NCBI GenBank assembly: GCA_964464815.1
Contig: CAYXHF010000034.1
Location: 1-28,828 of the forward strand
Origin: UBA11524 sp964464815
GTDB taxonomy: Bacteria > Bacillota > Clostridia > Christensenellales > Aristaeellaceae
DNA length: 28,828 nucleotides
Direction: 5' to 3'
Below the pieces are notes generated by a model that worked only from the letters and a program-made list of their open reading frames with translations, was not told the origin of the DNA and ran no database searches. Shown here one piece after another: positions 1 to 7,560 of this stretch (the first letter of the stretch is position 1; the number at the start of each line of letters is the position of its first letter). The position numbers were made by a program, and so were the translations under genes.

Positions 1-60
1 TTCAAGGGGAGGTTTTTTTGTCCGTACCATCAAGAAAGGGCTGCCACAGCGTTTGGAGTG

Positions 61-111
61 TTATACTCTACTTTCTCGTTCTTTTATGCTAAGATGCTGG
101 TAGTGACTCAT
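61..111 (-). pseudogene. IS30-family transposase, N-terminal remnant
   Basis: An ATG at 111-109 is preceded by AAAGGAG at 7-nt spacing. It opens a frame reading MSHYQHLSIKERESRV and then stops at 63-61. The start MSHYQHL-IxERE is the characteristic N-terminus of IS30-family transposases, which normally continue for over 300 residues into an HTH and a DDE domain. Only the first 13-14 codons look like the family; the sequence beyond about 70 no longer matches, so the gene is cut off. This rests on recall of family N-termini; no alignment was run. Confidence 0.55.
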
Positions 112-175
112 TGAGTTGCTCCTTTCGTAGTTGTCCGCAAACACTATTCTATGAGTTTTCTCTTTGAGTCACTAC
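100..175 (-). repeat. 11-bp perfect inverted repeat around transposase start
   Basis: GTAGTGACTCA (100-110) and TGAGTCACTAC (165-175) are exact reverse complements separated by 54 nt. On the minus strand the downstream arm includes two bases of the transposase start codon. A transcript entering from outside the element could fold the start codon into a stem, the kind of protection against read-through known in several IS families. That role is an inference. Confidence 0.6.
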
Positions 176-218
176 TTTTCTTTTTGGGTGCTGCACTTAC
201 ATTGTAAATTCAAACACG

Positions 219-263
219 AAAAAAGTCCCATTCTCCCGGCACCCCCAGGAGAAATGGGACTTT
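219..263 (-). terminator. Rho-independent terminator of the Thr-Pro linker protein gene
   Basis: The arms AAAGTCCCATTCTCC and GGAGAAATGGGACTTT pair with a single bulge around an 11-nt loop. On the minus strand the hairpin is followed by a run of T. It sits 20 nt beyond the stop codon of the gene at 284-2038. Confidence 0.85.
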
Positions 264-283
264 CTGATGATTTTTGTCGTAGA

Positions 284-2038
284 TTACTCGACAATCTTTT
301 CCATGCGGATGTAGGCCGCATCCTTCTCCGTGAAATCCACGGTGAAGGTAGCCTTCGTGCCTTGGATGGTGACGCTGATGACTTCCTCAATCTGGACGAT
401 TTCGCCGTCAATCAGCGCATCCTTGACCAGAATCAGGGTGTAGCCGTCCACTGTCTCGGCGGGCATCGTGATGGTCACCGGCTCTTCCGGCTGCACCACA
501 GCACCACGCTTGACGATAGCAATCGTCATCAGGTGAATGTTGTTGTTGACCTTCTGCGTGCGAACTAGAATCTGACCCGGCAGCGTGCCAGCGGTGACAC
601 CGCCAACCTGCTTGAGCGTTTCCAGCTCCAGCTTCGTCAGATCAATGTCCTCACCCAGTGCGAATATGTTGGCAAGGGTTTCGGTTTCCTTCACGCGACC
701 GCACACGACGCAAATGTCTTCGCTCGTGCAAAGCTCGGATTCCACCTGCTTCTCGCACGTGGTGCAGGTCTTGATGTGATGGTTCGTGCCAGCGGGCATC
801 CAGCGCGTCAGGGTGTGACCCAGCGCCTTGGTGATGTTCGGCTTGACCAGCGTGGCGTTGCACTTGGTGCAGTACGTGCCACCCGTGCGGCCATCGCGCG
901 TGCAGGTCATTTCAACATCTTCATAGGGCACTTCGTTGTGACCCGTGGCGAGAATCGTCTGCTGTTCCTTGATGACCTTGTTGCAGACAGAGCAATGCTT
1001 GCCTTCCGTCTTGCCGGCCTCGGTGCAGGTGGCGGCGACCGCTTCGTCCGTGACTTCCGCGTGACCCTTGGCGGGCACGACCTTCTGCTCGGTCAGCATC
1101 TTGCCGCAAACAAGGCACTTTTCGCCCTGGGTTTTGCCAGCGGTGGTGCAGGTGGCATCCACAGCGGGCAGCACCTCGGTGATGTGGCCAACCGTGAAGG
1201 CCACCGTGACGTTCACGTCATGCGCCGCATCGTAGAGGGTGATGGTGTGCTTGCCCTCATTGAGGGTCTTGCTCAGCGTGTAGGAGCCGTCAGCGGAAAC
1301 CGTCGTACCCGTCTTCTGGCCGTCCACCCAGATTTCGGATGCACCGCGCAGGTTGCTCACCGTGAAGCTCAGCACACCCACCTTGGTGTAGCTGGCGTTG
1401 ATGCCGGGCTGCGGAGCAGGCGTAGGCGTGGGCGTCGGTGTCGGCGTAGGTGTCGGCGTCGGCGTCGGTGTCGGCGTAGGTGTCACCGTAGGCGTCGGTG
1501 TCGGCGTCGGTGTCGGCGTAGGCGTCGGCGTCGGTGTCGGCGTAGGCGTCGGTGTCACCGTAGGCGTCGGTGTCGGCGTCGGCGTAGGCGTAGGTGTCAC
1601 CGTCGGCGTCGGCGTAGGTGTCGGCGTCGGTGTAGGTGTCGGCGTAGGCGTCGGTGTCGGCGTCGGTGTAGGTGTCGGCGTAGGCGTCGGCGTAGGCGTA
1701 GGCGTAGGTGTCGGCGTAGGTGTCGGCGTCGGCGTTGCCGCACTCGCTACCGTAAAGGAGCAACTTGCCACAACAGAAATACCAAAGGCGTCATACAGCG
1801 TTACCGAATGCGTACCCGGTGCATACGTCTTCGTGATGGTGACAACGGGAATTTCAACACCCATCCACCTACCCGTACCCACACCGTCAATATACAGCAG
1901 GCAGGGCTGCGTGAAGCTGCCAGAAATCGTCAGGACACCGTCCTTGTAGCTTGCGCCAACGGAGTCCGCGGAGGCCGTCACGACGACCAGGGACAGCAGC
2001 ATGGCCGCAAGCAGCAGCATCGACAAGAATTTCTTCAT
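284..2038 (-). CDS. Secreted protein with duplicated beta modules, Thr-Pro linker and Cys-pair repeats
   Basis: A 584-residue exported protein of unknown function. Residues 1-24 are a signal peptide (MKKF, hydrophobic core, cut after TASA). Residues 25-98 and about 213-288 are two related modules, each ending in HS/TxTLYDA...FTV. They flank a linker of almost pure Thr-Pro with a few Val interruptions (about 101-207). Residues 290-450 hold three to four Cys repeats (C-T-x-x-G-K-T-x-G-x-x-C-x-x-C then GH), a type seen in large clostridial surface proteins, perhaps zinc-binding. Residues 465-584 form an unrecognised beta-rich C-terminal domain. No LPXTG motif, SLH domain or C-terminal membrane helix is seen, so how it is held at the surface is unknown. 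The start is set by GAGGAGGAAGAAC before ATG. It is monocistronic, with its own promoter and terminator. Confidence 0.8.
   Translation of the reverse strand: MKKFLSMLLLAAMLLSLVVVTASADSVGASYKDGVLTISGSFTQPCLLYIDGVGTGRWMGVEIPVVTITKTYAPGTHSVTLYDAFGISVVASCSFTVASAATPTPTPTPTPTPTPTPTPTPTPTPTPTPTPTPTPTPTPTPTPTPTVTPTPTPTPTPTPTVTPTPTPTPTPTPTPTPTPTPTPTVTPTPTPTPTPTPTPTPTPTPTPAPQPGINASYTKVGVLSFTVSNLRGASEIWVDGQKTGTTVSADGSYTLSKTLNEGKHTITLYDAAHDVNVTVAFTVGHITEVLPAVDATCTTAGKTQGEKCLVCGKMLTEQKVVPAKGHAEVTDEAVAATCTEAGKTEGKHCSVCNKVIKEQQTILATGHNEVPYEDVEMTCTRDGRTGGTYCTKCNATLVKPNITKALGHTLTRWMPAGTNHHIKTCTTCEKQVESELCTSEDICVVCGRVKETETLANIFALGEDIDLTKLELETLKQVGGVTAGTLPGQILVRTQKVNNNIHLMTIAIVKRGAVVQPEEPVTITMPAETVDGYTLILVKDALIDGEIVQIEEVISVTIQGTKATFTVDFTEKDAAYIRMEKIVE
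1418..1738 (-). repeat. Low-complexity (Thr-Pro)n coding repeat
   Basis: About 320 bp of near-tandem hexamer units (GGCGTC/GGTGTC/GGCGTA on the plus strand) encode roughly 50 Thr-Pro pairs. ACC codons for a Val-Thr break the run at irregular intervals. The mixed codons show the array is not a single pure microsatellite, but it remains prone to in-frame length change, which would alter linker length without breaking the protein. Confidence 0.9.
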
Positions 2039-2153
2039 GTTCTTCCTCCTCTATGCTAAGATTTTCTGTTCATATCATCAAAGGCAAGCCCTGCGCCACC
2101 GTCCTTCGCCGCGCCATCACTGCCTTCGTATACAGAAGCAGATATTCATCAAA

Positions 2154-2182
2154 ATTATACCACATCCATTCCTGATTGTCTA
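2154..2182 (-). promoter_or_regulatory. Sigma-A-type promoter of the Thr-Pro linker protein gene
   Basis: The minus strand reads TAGACA, 17 nt, TATAAT, with TGG just before the -10 (extended -10). Transcription would start about 110 nt upstream of the ATG. Confidence 0.7.
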
Positions 2183-2424
2183 CCTACGTGGCAAAGTTTA
2201 CAATCTGCACCAAATCTGGTTCGCGATTGGCTTTTTCGCCTGTTACGTTACCATTATAATAGGAAGCTTCTCGACCAAACCGTTTTCCGGCCCACACCAT
2301 CCATGGAAAAAAACACCATTCTTGCCACACCCACCATTCCGGACACGAATTGACCTGATTTTCCATGCGCGAAAAAAAGTCGTCATTTTTGTGAAAAAAA
2401 TATCGTTAAAAGCCTGTCAAACCC

Positions 2425-2453
2425 TTGACAACGTTTTCGCTTTTTGCTACACT
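2425..2453 (+). promoter_or_regulatory. Sigma-A-type promoter of adhE
   Basis: A perfect TTGACA, 17 nt, then TACACT. Expected transcription start is near 2460, giving a leader of about 68 nt before the adhE ATG. Confidence 0.7.
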
Positions 2454-2527
2454 ATGTACTGTTCCCCGGTCACAAACCCGATCATCTCCGTCTGCGGACG
2501 GATACGATGCATAAGGAGAGAGAAACC

Positions 2528-5131
2528 ATGGCGAAGGAATATCCGATCGTAGACAGCGTGGAAAGCTTCGAGGCGGCTCTGGCCCGCGTTCGCGCTGCAC
2601 AGAAAGTTTTTGCAACCTACACGCAGGAGCAGGTGGACAAGATTTTCAAGGCCGCCGCGCTGGCTGCGAACAACATGCGCATCCCGCTGGCCAAGATGGC
2701 TGTGGAAGAAACCGGCATGGGCCTGGTGGAAGACAAGGTCATCAAGAACCACTACGCTGCTGAATATATCTACAACGCCTACAAGAACACCCAGACCGTT
2801 GGCGTGCTGGAGCGCGACGAAGCGTTCGGCATGATGAAGGTCGCCGAGCCCATCGGTGTGGTCGCTGCTGTTATCCCGACCACCAACCCGACCTCTACCG
2901 CGATCTTCAAGACCCTGATCTCCCTCAAGACCCGCAACGGCATTATCATTTCTCCCCATCCGCGTGCCAAGAAGTCTACCATCGCTGCGGCGAAGGTGGT
3001 GCTGGAAGCGGCTGTGGCGGCCGGCGCACCTGAGGACATCATCTCCTGGGTGGACATTCCTTCCCTGGAGCTGACCAACATGGCCATGAAGGAAGCCGAC
3101 ATCATTCTGGCGACCGGTGGCCCTGGCATGGTCAAGGCTGCGTATTCCTCCGGCAAGCCCGCTCTGGGCGTTGGCGCTGGCAATACGCCCGCGATTATCG
3201 ACGAGTCTGCTGATGTGAAGGTGGCTGTCAACTCCATCCTGCACTCCAAGACCTTCGACAACGGCATGATTTGCGCTTCCGAGCAGTCCACCATCGTGCT
3301 GGACAGCATCTATGACGAAGTGAAGGCCGAGTTTGAAAAGCGCGGCGCGTACTTCCTCAAGGGTGACGAGCTGGACAAGGTTCGCAAGACCATCATCATC
3401 AACGGCGCCCTGAACGCCAAGATTGTTGGCCAGAAGGCCCACACCATCGCCGCGATTGCTGGCGTGGACGTGCCCGAGACCGCCAAGGTGCTCATCGGCG
3501 AGGTTGAGTCTGTTGACCTGTCCGAGGAGTTCGCACACGAGAAGCTCTCTCCCGTCCTGGCCATGTATCATGCCAAGGACATTGACGAGGCGTTTGACAA
3601 GGCCGAGCATCTGATTGCTGATGGCGGCTATGGCCACACCTCCTCTATCTACCTGAATGCTGTGACGAAGAAGGATCTGATTGACCGCTTCGCCGCGCGC
3701 ATGAAGACCTGCCGTATTCTGGTCAACACGCCTTCCTCTCAGGGCGGCATCGGCGACCTGTACAACTTCATGATGCGTCCTTCCCTGACGCTGGGCTGCG
3801 GTTCTTGGGGCGGCAACTCCGTTTCCGAGAACGTGGGCATCAAGCACCTGCTCAACGTGAAAACTGTTGCCATCCGGAGGGAGAATATGCTGTGGTTCCG
3901 TGCGCCTGAAAAGGTTTATATGAAGAAGGGCTGCCTGCCCGTTGCTCTGGACGAACTCAAGGCCGTGATGGGCAAGAAGCGCTGCTTCATCGTCACCGAC
4001 GCCTTCCTGTTCAAGTCTGGCTTCACCAAGGCCATCACCGACAAGCTGGATGAGCTGGGCATTGTCCACACCACCTTCTACGATGTTGCGCCCGATCCTT
4101 CCCTGGCTTGCGCTCAGGAAGGTGCAAAGGCCATGACCTCCTTCCAGCCGGACTGCATCATCGCCATCGGCGGTGGTTCTGCGATGGACGCTGGCAAGAT
4201 TATGTGGGTCATGTACGAGCATCCGGAAGTGGACTTCCTGGATATGGCGATGCGCTTCATGGATATCCGTAAGCGTGTTTACACCTTCCCGAAGATGGGT
4301 GAGAAGGCCTACTTCATCGCCATCCCGACCTCCGCTGGTACGGGCTCTGAGGTGACGCCCTTCGCCGTTATTACCGATCAGGACACCGGCGTGAAGTATC
4401 CGCTGGCCGACTATGAGCTGCTGCCCAAGATGGCTATCGTGGATGCCGACATGATGATGTCTGCCCCCAAGGGCCTGACCTCTGCCTCCGGTATTGACGC
4501 GCTGACCCATGCGCTGGAAGCCTATGCTTCCATGATGGCGACCGACTTCACCGATGGTCTGGCGAAGCAGGCTGCTCAGCTGATTTTTGAATATCTGCCC
4601 GCTTGCTACGACAACGGCCAGAATGAACCCGTCGCCCGCGAAAAGATGGGCAACGCCGCCACCATGGCTGGTATGGCCTTCGCCAATGCCTTCCTGGGTG
4701 TGTGCCACTCCATGGCGCATAAGCTGGGCGCGTTCCATCATCTGCCCCACGGCGTTGCAAACGCCCTGCTGATTGAACTGGTGATTCGCTTCAACAGCGA
4801 AGAAGTGCCCACCAAGATGGGTACCTTCCCGCAGTATGCATATCCGCACACGAAGCGCCGCTATGCCGAATTCGGCGAGTTCCTGGGCTTCAAGGGCGCA
4901 AACGATGACGAAACCGTTGAGAACCTGATTTCCAACATCCATGCCCTGAAGGAGCGCGTTGGCATCAAGAATACCATCCGCGACTACGGCATCGAAGAGG
5001 ACAAGTTCCTCGCCACCCTGGATGAAATGTGCGAGCAGGCCTTCGACGACCAGTGCACTGGCGCGAACCCCCGCTATCCGCTCATCAGCGAAATCAAGGA
5101 AATGTACCTCAAGGCGTACTACGGCGAGTAA
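2528..5131 (+). CDS. adhE: Bifunctional acetaldehyde-CoA/alcohol dehydrogenase AdhE
   Basis: An 867-residue fermentative enzyme that reduces acetyl-CoA to acetaldehyde and then to ethanol, reoxidising NADH. Such proteins usually assemble into cytoplasmic spirosome filaments. Residues 1 to about 440 are the aldehyde dehydrogenase domain with the catalytic Cys at 249 (NGMICASEQS). From about 450 on is the iron-dependent alcohol dehydrogenase, with the nucleotide-binding GGGSAMD at 548-554 and predicted metal ligands D657, H661, H727 and H741, at the same spacing as in the E. coli enzyme. Length is normal for the family. The ATG at 2528 is chosen because AAGGAG lies 9 nt upstream; the frame is open 28 codons further but without a ribosome site. 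It has its own promoter and terminator. Control by Rex is expected in this group, but no convincing operator was found. Confidence 0.97.
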   Translation: MAKEYPIVDSVESFEAALARVRAAQKVFATYTQEQVDKIFKAAALAANNMRIPLAKMAVEETGMGLVEDKVIKNHYAAEYIYNAYKNTQTVGVLERDEAFGMMKVAEPIGVVAAVIPTTNPTSTAIFKTLISLKTRNGIIISPHPRAKKSTIAAAKVVLEAAVAAGAPEDIISWVDIPSLELTNMAMKEADIILATGGPGMVKAAYSSGKPALGVGAGNTPAIIDESADVKVAVNSILHSKTFDNGMICASEQSTIVLDSIYDEVKAEFEKRGAYFLKGDELDKVRKTIIINGALNAKIVGQKAHTIAAIAGVDVPETAKVLIGEVESVDLSEEFAHEKLSPVLAMYHAKDIDEAFDKAEHLIADGGYGHTSSIYLNAVTKKDLIDRFAARMKTCRILVNTPSSQGGIGDLYNFMMRPSLTLGCGSWGGNSVSENVGIKHLLNVKTVAIRRENMLWFRAPEKVYMKKGCLPVALDELKAVMGKKRCFIVTDAFLFKSGFTKAITDKLDELGIVHTTFYDVAPDPSLACAQEGAKAMTSFQPDCIIAIGGGSAMDAGKIMWVMYEHPEVDFLDMAMRFMDIRKRVYTFPKMGEKAYFIAIPTSAGTGSEVTPFAVITDQDTGVKYPLADYELLPKMAIVDADMMMSAPKGLTSASGIDALTHALEAYASMMATDFTDGLAKQAAQLIFEYLPACYDNGQNEPVAREKMGNAATMAGMAFANAFLGVCHSMAHKLGAFHHLPHGVANALLIELVIRFNSEEVPTKMGTFPQYAYPHTKRRYAEFGEFLGFKGANDDETVENLISNIHALKERVGIKNTIRDYGIEEDKFLATLDEMCEQAFDDQCTGANPRYPLISEIKEMYLKAYYGE

Positions 5132-5140
5132 TCGCATGAA

Positions 5141-5181
5141 GCCCTGCCCGACAGCATATCATCTGCCGGGCGGGGTTTTTT
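5141..5181 (+). terminator. Terminator of adhE
   Basis: GCCCTGCCCGACAG pairs with CTGCCGGGCGGGG across an 8-nt loop, followed by TTTTTT. It lies 10 nt after the adhE stop. Confidence 0.92.
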
Positions 5182-5338
5182 AGAAAAAACACCCCTGTAC
5201 TTTTGTGCAATTTTTCTGATGAAAAATTTTTCGATTTAGCAGGAATGTCGCTTCTGGACGTAGAATGTATACTATACAACAAAAAGTAAGTGGCAGACAG
5301 CGAAGACGCATCTGCTGAATATGTAAGGAGGCTTCTCT

Positions 5339-6088
5339 ATGGATCTGAGCAATGTCATTGCCGTCCGGGACAACAAAAAGGTTTATCGCGATGGCGACAA
5401 GGCCATCAAGGTGTTCGCCGCTGGCTTCAGCAAGGCGGATATCCTGAACGAAGCGCTCAACACCGCCCGCGTTGAGGAAACGGGTCTGCCGATTCCCAAG
5501 CTCCTGGCGGTTGACACGGTGGACGGCCAGTGGGCCATCACCACGGAGTTCGTTGAGGGCAAGACCCTGGCCGAGCTGATGGCCGAGCACCCGGAGAAGG
5601 AAGACGAATACCTGAACCTGTTCGTCGATATCCAGATGCAGGTGCATGCTTGCACGTGCCCGATGCTCAACAGCCTGACCGAAAAGATGCAGCGCAAGAT
5701 TTCGTCCACCGATCTGGACGCGACCACCCGTTATGAGCTGCACACCCGTCTGGCCAGCATGCACGTGCATAAGAAGGTCTGCCACGGCGACTTCGATCCG
5801 TCCAACATCATCATCACGCCCGAAGGCAAATGGTACATCCTCGACTGGTCGCACGCCACGCAGGGCAACGCCTCCGCCGATGTGGCACGCACCTACCTCC
5901 TCTTCGTCCTGGCCGGCAAGCAGGATTTGGCCGAGAAGTACATGACCCTCTTCTGCCAGAAGAGCGACACCGCCAAGCAGTATGTCCAGAAGTGGATTCC
6001 GATTGTTGCCGCCAGCCAGTCTGTCAAGGGCAAGCCGGAAGAGCGCGATCTGCTCATCCACTGGGCCAGCGTTTGCGAATACGAATAA
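5339..6088 (+). CDS. Aminoglycoside/choline phosphotransferase-fold kinase
   Basis: A 249-residue cytoplasmic protein with the APH/choline-kinase fold. An N-terminal lobe has a plausible ATP-binding Lys near 24 (AIKVF). The catalytic loop is HGDFDPSN (H149, D151, N156), and ILDW with D169 is the expected second metal site. These motifs look intact, so it is probably an active small-molecule kinase. The substrate cannot be told; choline, a sugar or another metabolite is as likely as a drug, and nothing in the context points to resistance. TAAGGAGG lies 7 nt before the ATG. The gene stands alone, with a possible -10 (TATACT, 5268-5273) but no clear -35, and a strong terminator downstream. Confidence 0.82.
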   Translation: MDLSNVIAVRDNKKVYRDGDKAIKVFAAGFSKADILNEALNTARVEETGLPIPKLLAVDTVDGQWAITTEFVEGKTLAELMAEHPEKEDEYLNLFVDIQMQVHACTCPMLNSLTEKMQRKISSTDLDATTRYELHTRLASMHVHKKVCHGDFDPSNIIITPEGKWYILDWSHATQGNASADVARTYLLFVLAGKQDLAEKYMTLFCQKSDTAKQYVQKWIPIVAASQSVKGKPEERDLLIHWASVCEYE

Positions 6089-6106
6089 TTTTTTCCCGCA
6101 CGGGAC

Positions 6107-6132
6107 AAAAAAGTGGCCTCGGCCACTTTTTT
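6107..6132 (+). terminator. Terminator of the phosphotransferase gene
   Basis: AAAAAAGTGGCC and GGCCACTTTTTT form a perfect 12-bp stem with a 2-nt gap, 18 nt after the stop. The A and T flanks make it potentially active on both strands. Confidence 0.9.
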
Positions 6133-6261
6133 GTTTTTGGCACGCGTGTCACTTCTGGTATGCATTGATTACTTTCATGCATATGAAACTTTCATGATTT
6201 TCGTCCCTCATTTTTTATTTCCACGCAAAAACGACACATTTCTATCGGAAAATCGCCATTT

Positions 6262-6292
6262 AACCCGAAAAAAGCCCGATATTTTTCGGGTT
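6262..6292. repeat. 11-bp hairpin in intergenic DNA
   Basis: AACCCGAAAAA (6262-6272) and TTTTTCGGGTT (6282-6292) pair perfectly around a 9-nt loop. It could terminate read-through transcription, but no adjacent gene clearly needs it. Confidence 0.55.
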
Positions 6293-6368
6293 TCTCGAAA
6301 CCTTTCGGCTTATTAGAAATTTTCTCTGTATATTTTTCGTGTAACCCCTTCCCTTTTTGTCCCGATTA

Positions 6369-6377
6369 TGATAAAAT
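6369..6377 (+). promoter_or_regulatory. Extended -10 element before the diguanylate cyclase
   Basis: TGATAAAAT is an extended -10 (TGn plus TAAAAT). No good -35 lies upstream at the right spacing. The site is 56 nt before the chosen ATG. Confidence 0.35.
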
Positions 6378-6432
6378 AGATGCAGGATGGTCGGAAGACC
6401 TTCGCCGAAAAATATCATTGATGAGGACACCC

Positions 6433-7502
6433 ATGAATGAGTTATATACGGCCAACACATTGCTCATTGCATTGACGATGATCATCATGATGGTTGGCCT
6501 TCACTACGACATTTCCCTGTCCAAGCGGCGTCGTGTGCTTTGCACGCACTTGTATGCCGCGATTTTGTTCTGTGCGGTCTGCGAATGGCTCAGCACCTGC
6601 CTGGAGGGAGCAGATTCATCCCTCGTTCCCGTTCATATCGTTCTGAAAGTGTTGGAGCAATCGTTTTCGCCGCTCATTGGCATTTTTGCAGGTGGCATTA
6701 TCCATCGCCATAAAAAGCTGCTGTGCATATGCTACTCGTTCTGTTCTCCCTACAGGCTGTTGCCAATGCGATTTCCGCCTTCAATGGCATCATCTTCACT
6801 ATCGATGCCACGAACCATTATCAATATGGCCCGTATCACTGGATTTACCCGGTAACCTACCTCTTGGGTTGCGCATTCTTCTGTTATCAGGTGTTCATCA
6901 CCTTCCGCGAGTATAAGTTCATGGGTGGCAAGCAGCTGCTCATGGTTGCAGGCTTCGTGGTTGCGGGCTTGCTGACCAACCTCTTCTTCCCTCACAGCAA
7001 TATCGAATGGCTGACCATCAGCATGGGTAGCCTGATGATGATTAAGTTCAGCGGCGAGATGCTGCTGCAAACCGACGGTCTGACCCAGCTGGTCAACCGC
7101 ATGGGCTATGAGCATTACCTGCCGCGTCTACGCGCACCGGCCACCTTCGTCATCTTCGACGTGGACCTCTTCAAGGACGTTAACGACCAGTTCGGTCATC
7201 AGGCCGGTGACGAGTGCCTGCGCGACGTCGCAGATTGCATCCGCCAGACGTACAGTCCCTTCGGCACGTGCTTCCGCATCGGCGGCGACGAGTTCTGCGT
7301 CGCGGTGACGCGCCGGAGCGCCAAGGTGGACATCATGAACCGCATCTTCTATCACAATCTGGCGCAAAAGCGGCAGGAAAAGCCGATTCTGCCCACGGTC
7401 TCCCTTGGCTACGCGCACTATGACCCCAGCGTGGACAACATGCAGGACGTCATTTCCCGCGCCGACAGCCGCATGTACGAGTACAAGGAGCGTCACCGCT
7501 AA
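6433..7502 (+). pseudogene. Membrane diguanylate cyclase (GGDEF), frame interrupted
   Basis: Two overlapping frames together encode one typical protein. The first frame starts at 6433 (MNELYTAN, with GAGGA upstream). It runs through three hydrophobic segments to about IHRHKK and then turns into nonsense, ending at 6855. The second frame takes over at about 6714, continues with three more hydrophobic segments and ends in a complete GGDEF domain. Adding one A to the five-A run at 6712-6716 joins them into a 356-residue protein. This is either a true inactivating mutation, a sequencing or assembly error in a homopolymer, or slippage. The class makes c-di-GMP from two GTP at the membrane. No other defect is seen, so the lesion would be recent. 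Confidence 0.75.
6723..7502 (+). CDS. Downstream frame: GGDEF diguanylate cyclase domain
   Basis: This is the second half of the interrupted gene as it would be called alone, from a GTG at 6723 with no good ribosome site. It holds three hydrophobic segments and then the cyclase domain. The domain start DGLTQLVNRMG matches the family pattern, FDVDLFKDVND carries the metal and GTP-binding residues, and the signature GGDEF is encoded at 7281-7295. All catalytic residues appear present. No RxxD inhibitory site precedes the signature, so product inhibition of the usual kind is not expected. Confidence 0.7.
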   Translation: MHMLLVLFSLQAVANAISAFNGIIFTIDATNHYQYGPYHWIYPVTYLLGCAFFCYQVFITFREYKFMGGKQLLMVAGFVVAGLLTNLFFPHSNIEWLTISMGSLMMIKFSGEMLLQTDGLTQLVNRMGYEHYLPRLRAPATFVIFDVDLFKDVNDQFGHQAGDECLRDVADCIRQTYSPFGTCFRIGGDEFCVAVTRRSAKVDIMNRIFYHNLAQKRQEKPILPTVSLGYAHYDPSVDNMQDVISRADSRMYEYKERHR

Positions 7503-7515
7503 TTTTCATCACATA

Positions 7516-7551
7516 AAAAAGCCGACAGGAACTATCTCCTGCCGGCTTTTT
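7516..7551. terminator. Bidirectional terminator between convergent genes
   Basis: AAAAAGCCGACAGGA pairs with TCCTGCCGGCTTTTT (one mismatch) around a short loop. A and T runs on both sides let it serve the diguanylate cyclase (plus) and the LuxR-type regulator (minus), whose stop codons lie within 14 nt on either side. Confidence 0.88.
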
Positions 7552-7560
7552 CTATTGCCA

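Larger units (their letters stand above)
61..215 (-). mobile_element. IS30-like insertion sequence end (fragment)
   Basis: The sequence upstream of the truncated transposase start, up to about position 205-215, looks like the left end of an IS30-type element: an AT-rich outer end, a G/C-poor leader and an inverted repeat covering the transposase start. The outer boundary is uncertain because the partner terminal repeat is absent. The fragment lies just downstream of the secreted-protein gene and its terminator and appears inert. Confidence 0.4.
2039..2527. other. Divergent intergenic region
   Basis: This 489-bp region separates the Thr-Pro linker protein gene (minus) from adhE (plus). It holds one promoter for each, entered separately. 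The stretch between them (about 2183-2424) is AT-rich with several A runs. I see no gene, repeat or recognisable riboswitch there. Confidence 0.6.
6133..6432. other. AT-rich intergenic region upstream of the diguanylate cyclase
   Basis: Together with the preceding terminator this makes about 340 bp without a gene. Apart from a hairpin at 6262-6292 and a possible promoter at 6369-6377, I see only AT-rich sequence. Confidence 0.5.

Noticed and set aside
776..2059. Plus-strand frame rich in Arg across the Thr-Pro repeat, and a Gly-Val frame at 1398-1949
   Set aside because: Both are other-frame readings of the (ACNCCN)n array in the secreted protein gene.
2386..2430. Possible Rex operator upstream of adhE (TTGTGAA at 2389, GTTAA at 2405)
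   Set aside because: Only half-sites are seen. The facing halves do not match the expected inverted repeat well enough.
2447..5137. 896-codon open frame antisense to adhE
   Set aside because: Its codons mirror adhE, which has clear domains, active sites and a ribosome site. The antisense frame has none; long mirror frames are common in GC-rich biased genes.
5339..6088. Aminoglycoside resistance gene
   Set aside because: The fold is shared by many small-molecule kinases. No resistance cassette or mobile context surrounds it.
6709..6717. Programmed -1 frameshift at T-AAA-AAG in the diguanylate cyclase
   Set aside because: The heptamer does not fit the X-XXY-YYZ rule, there is no clear stimulatory stem or upstream Shine-Dalgarno, and such frameshifting is not known in this family. 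A one-base loss is simpler.
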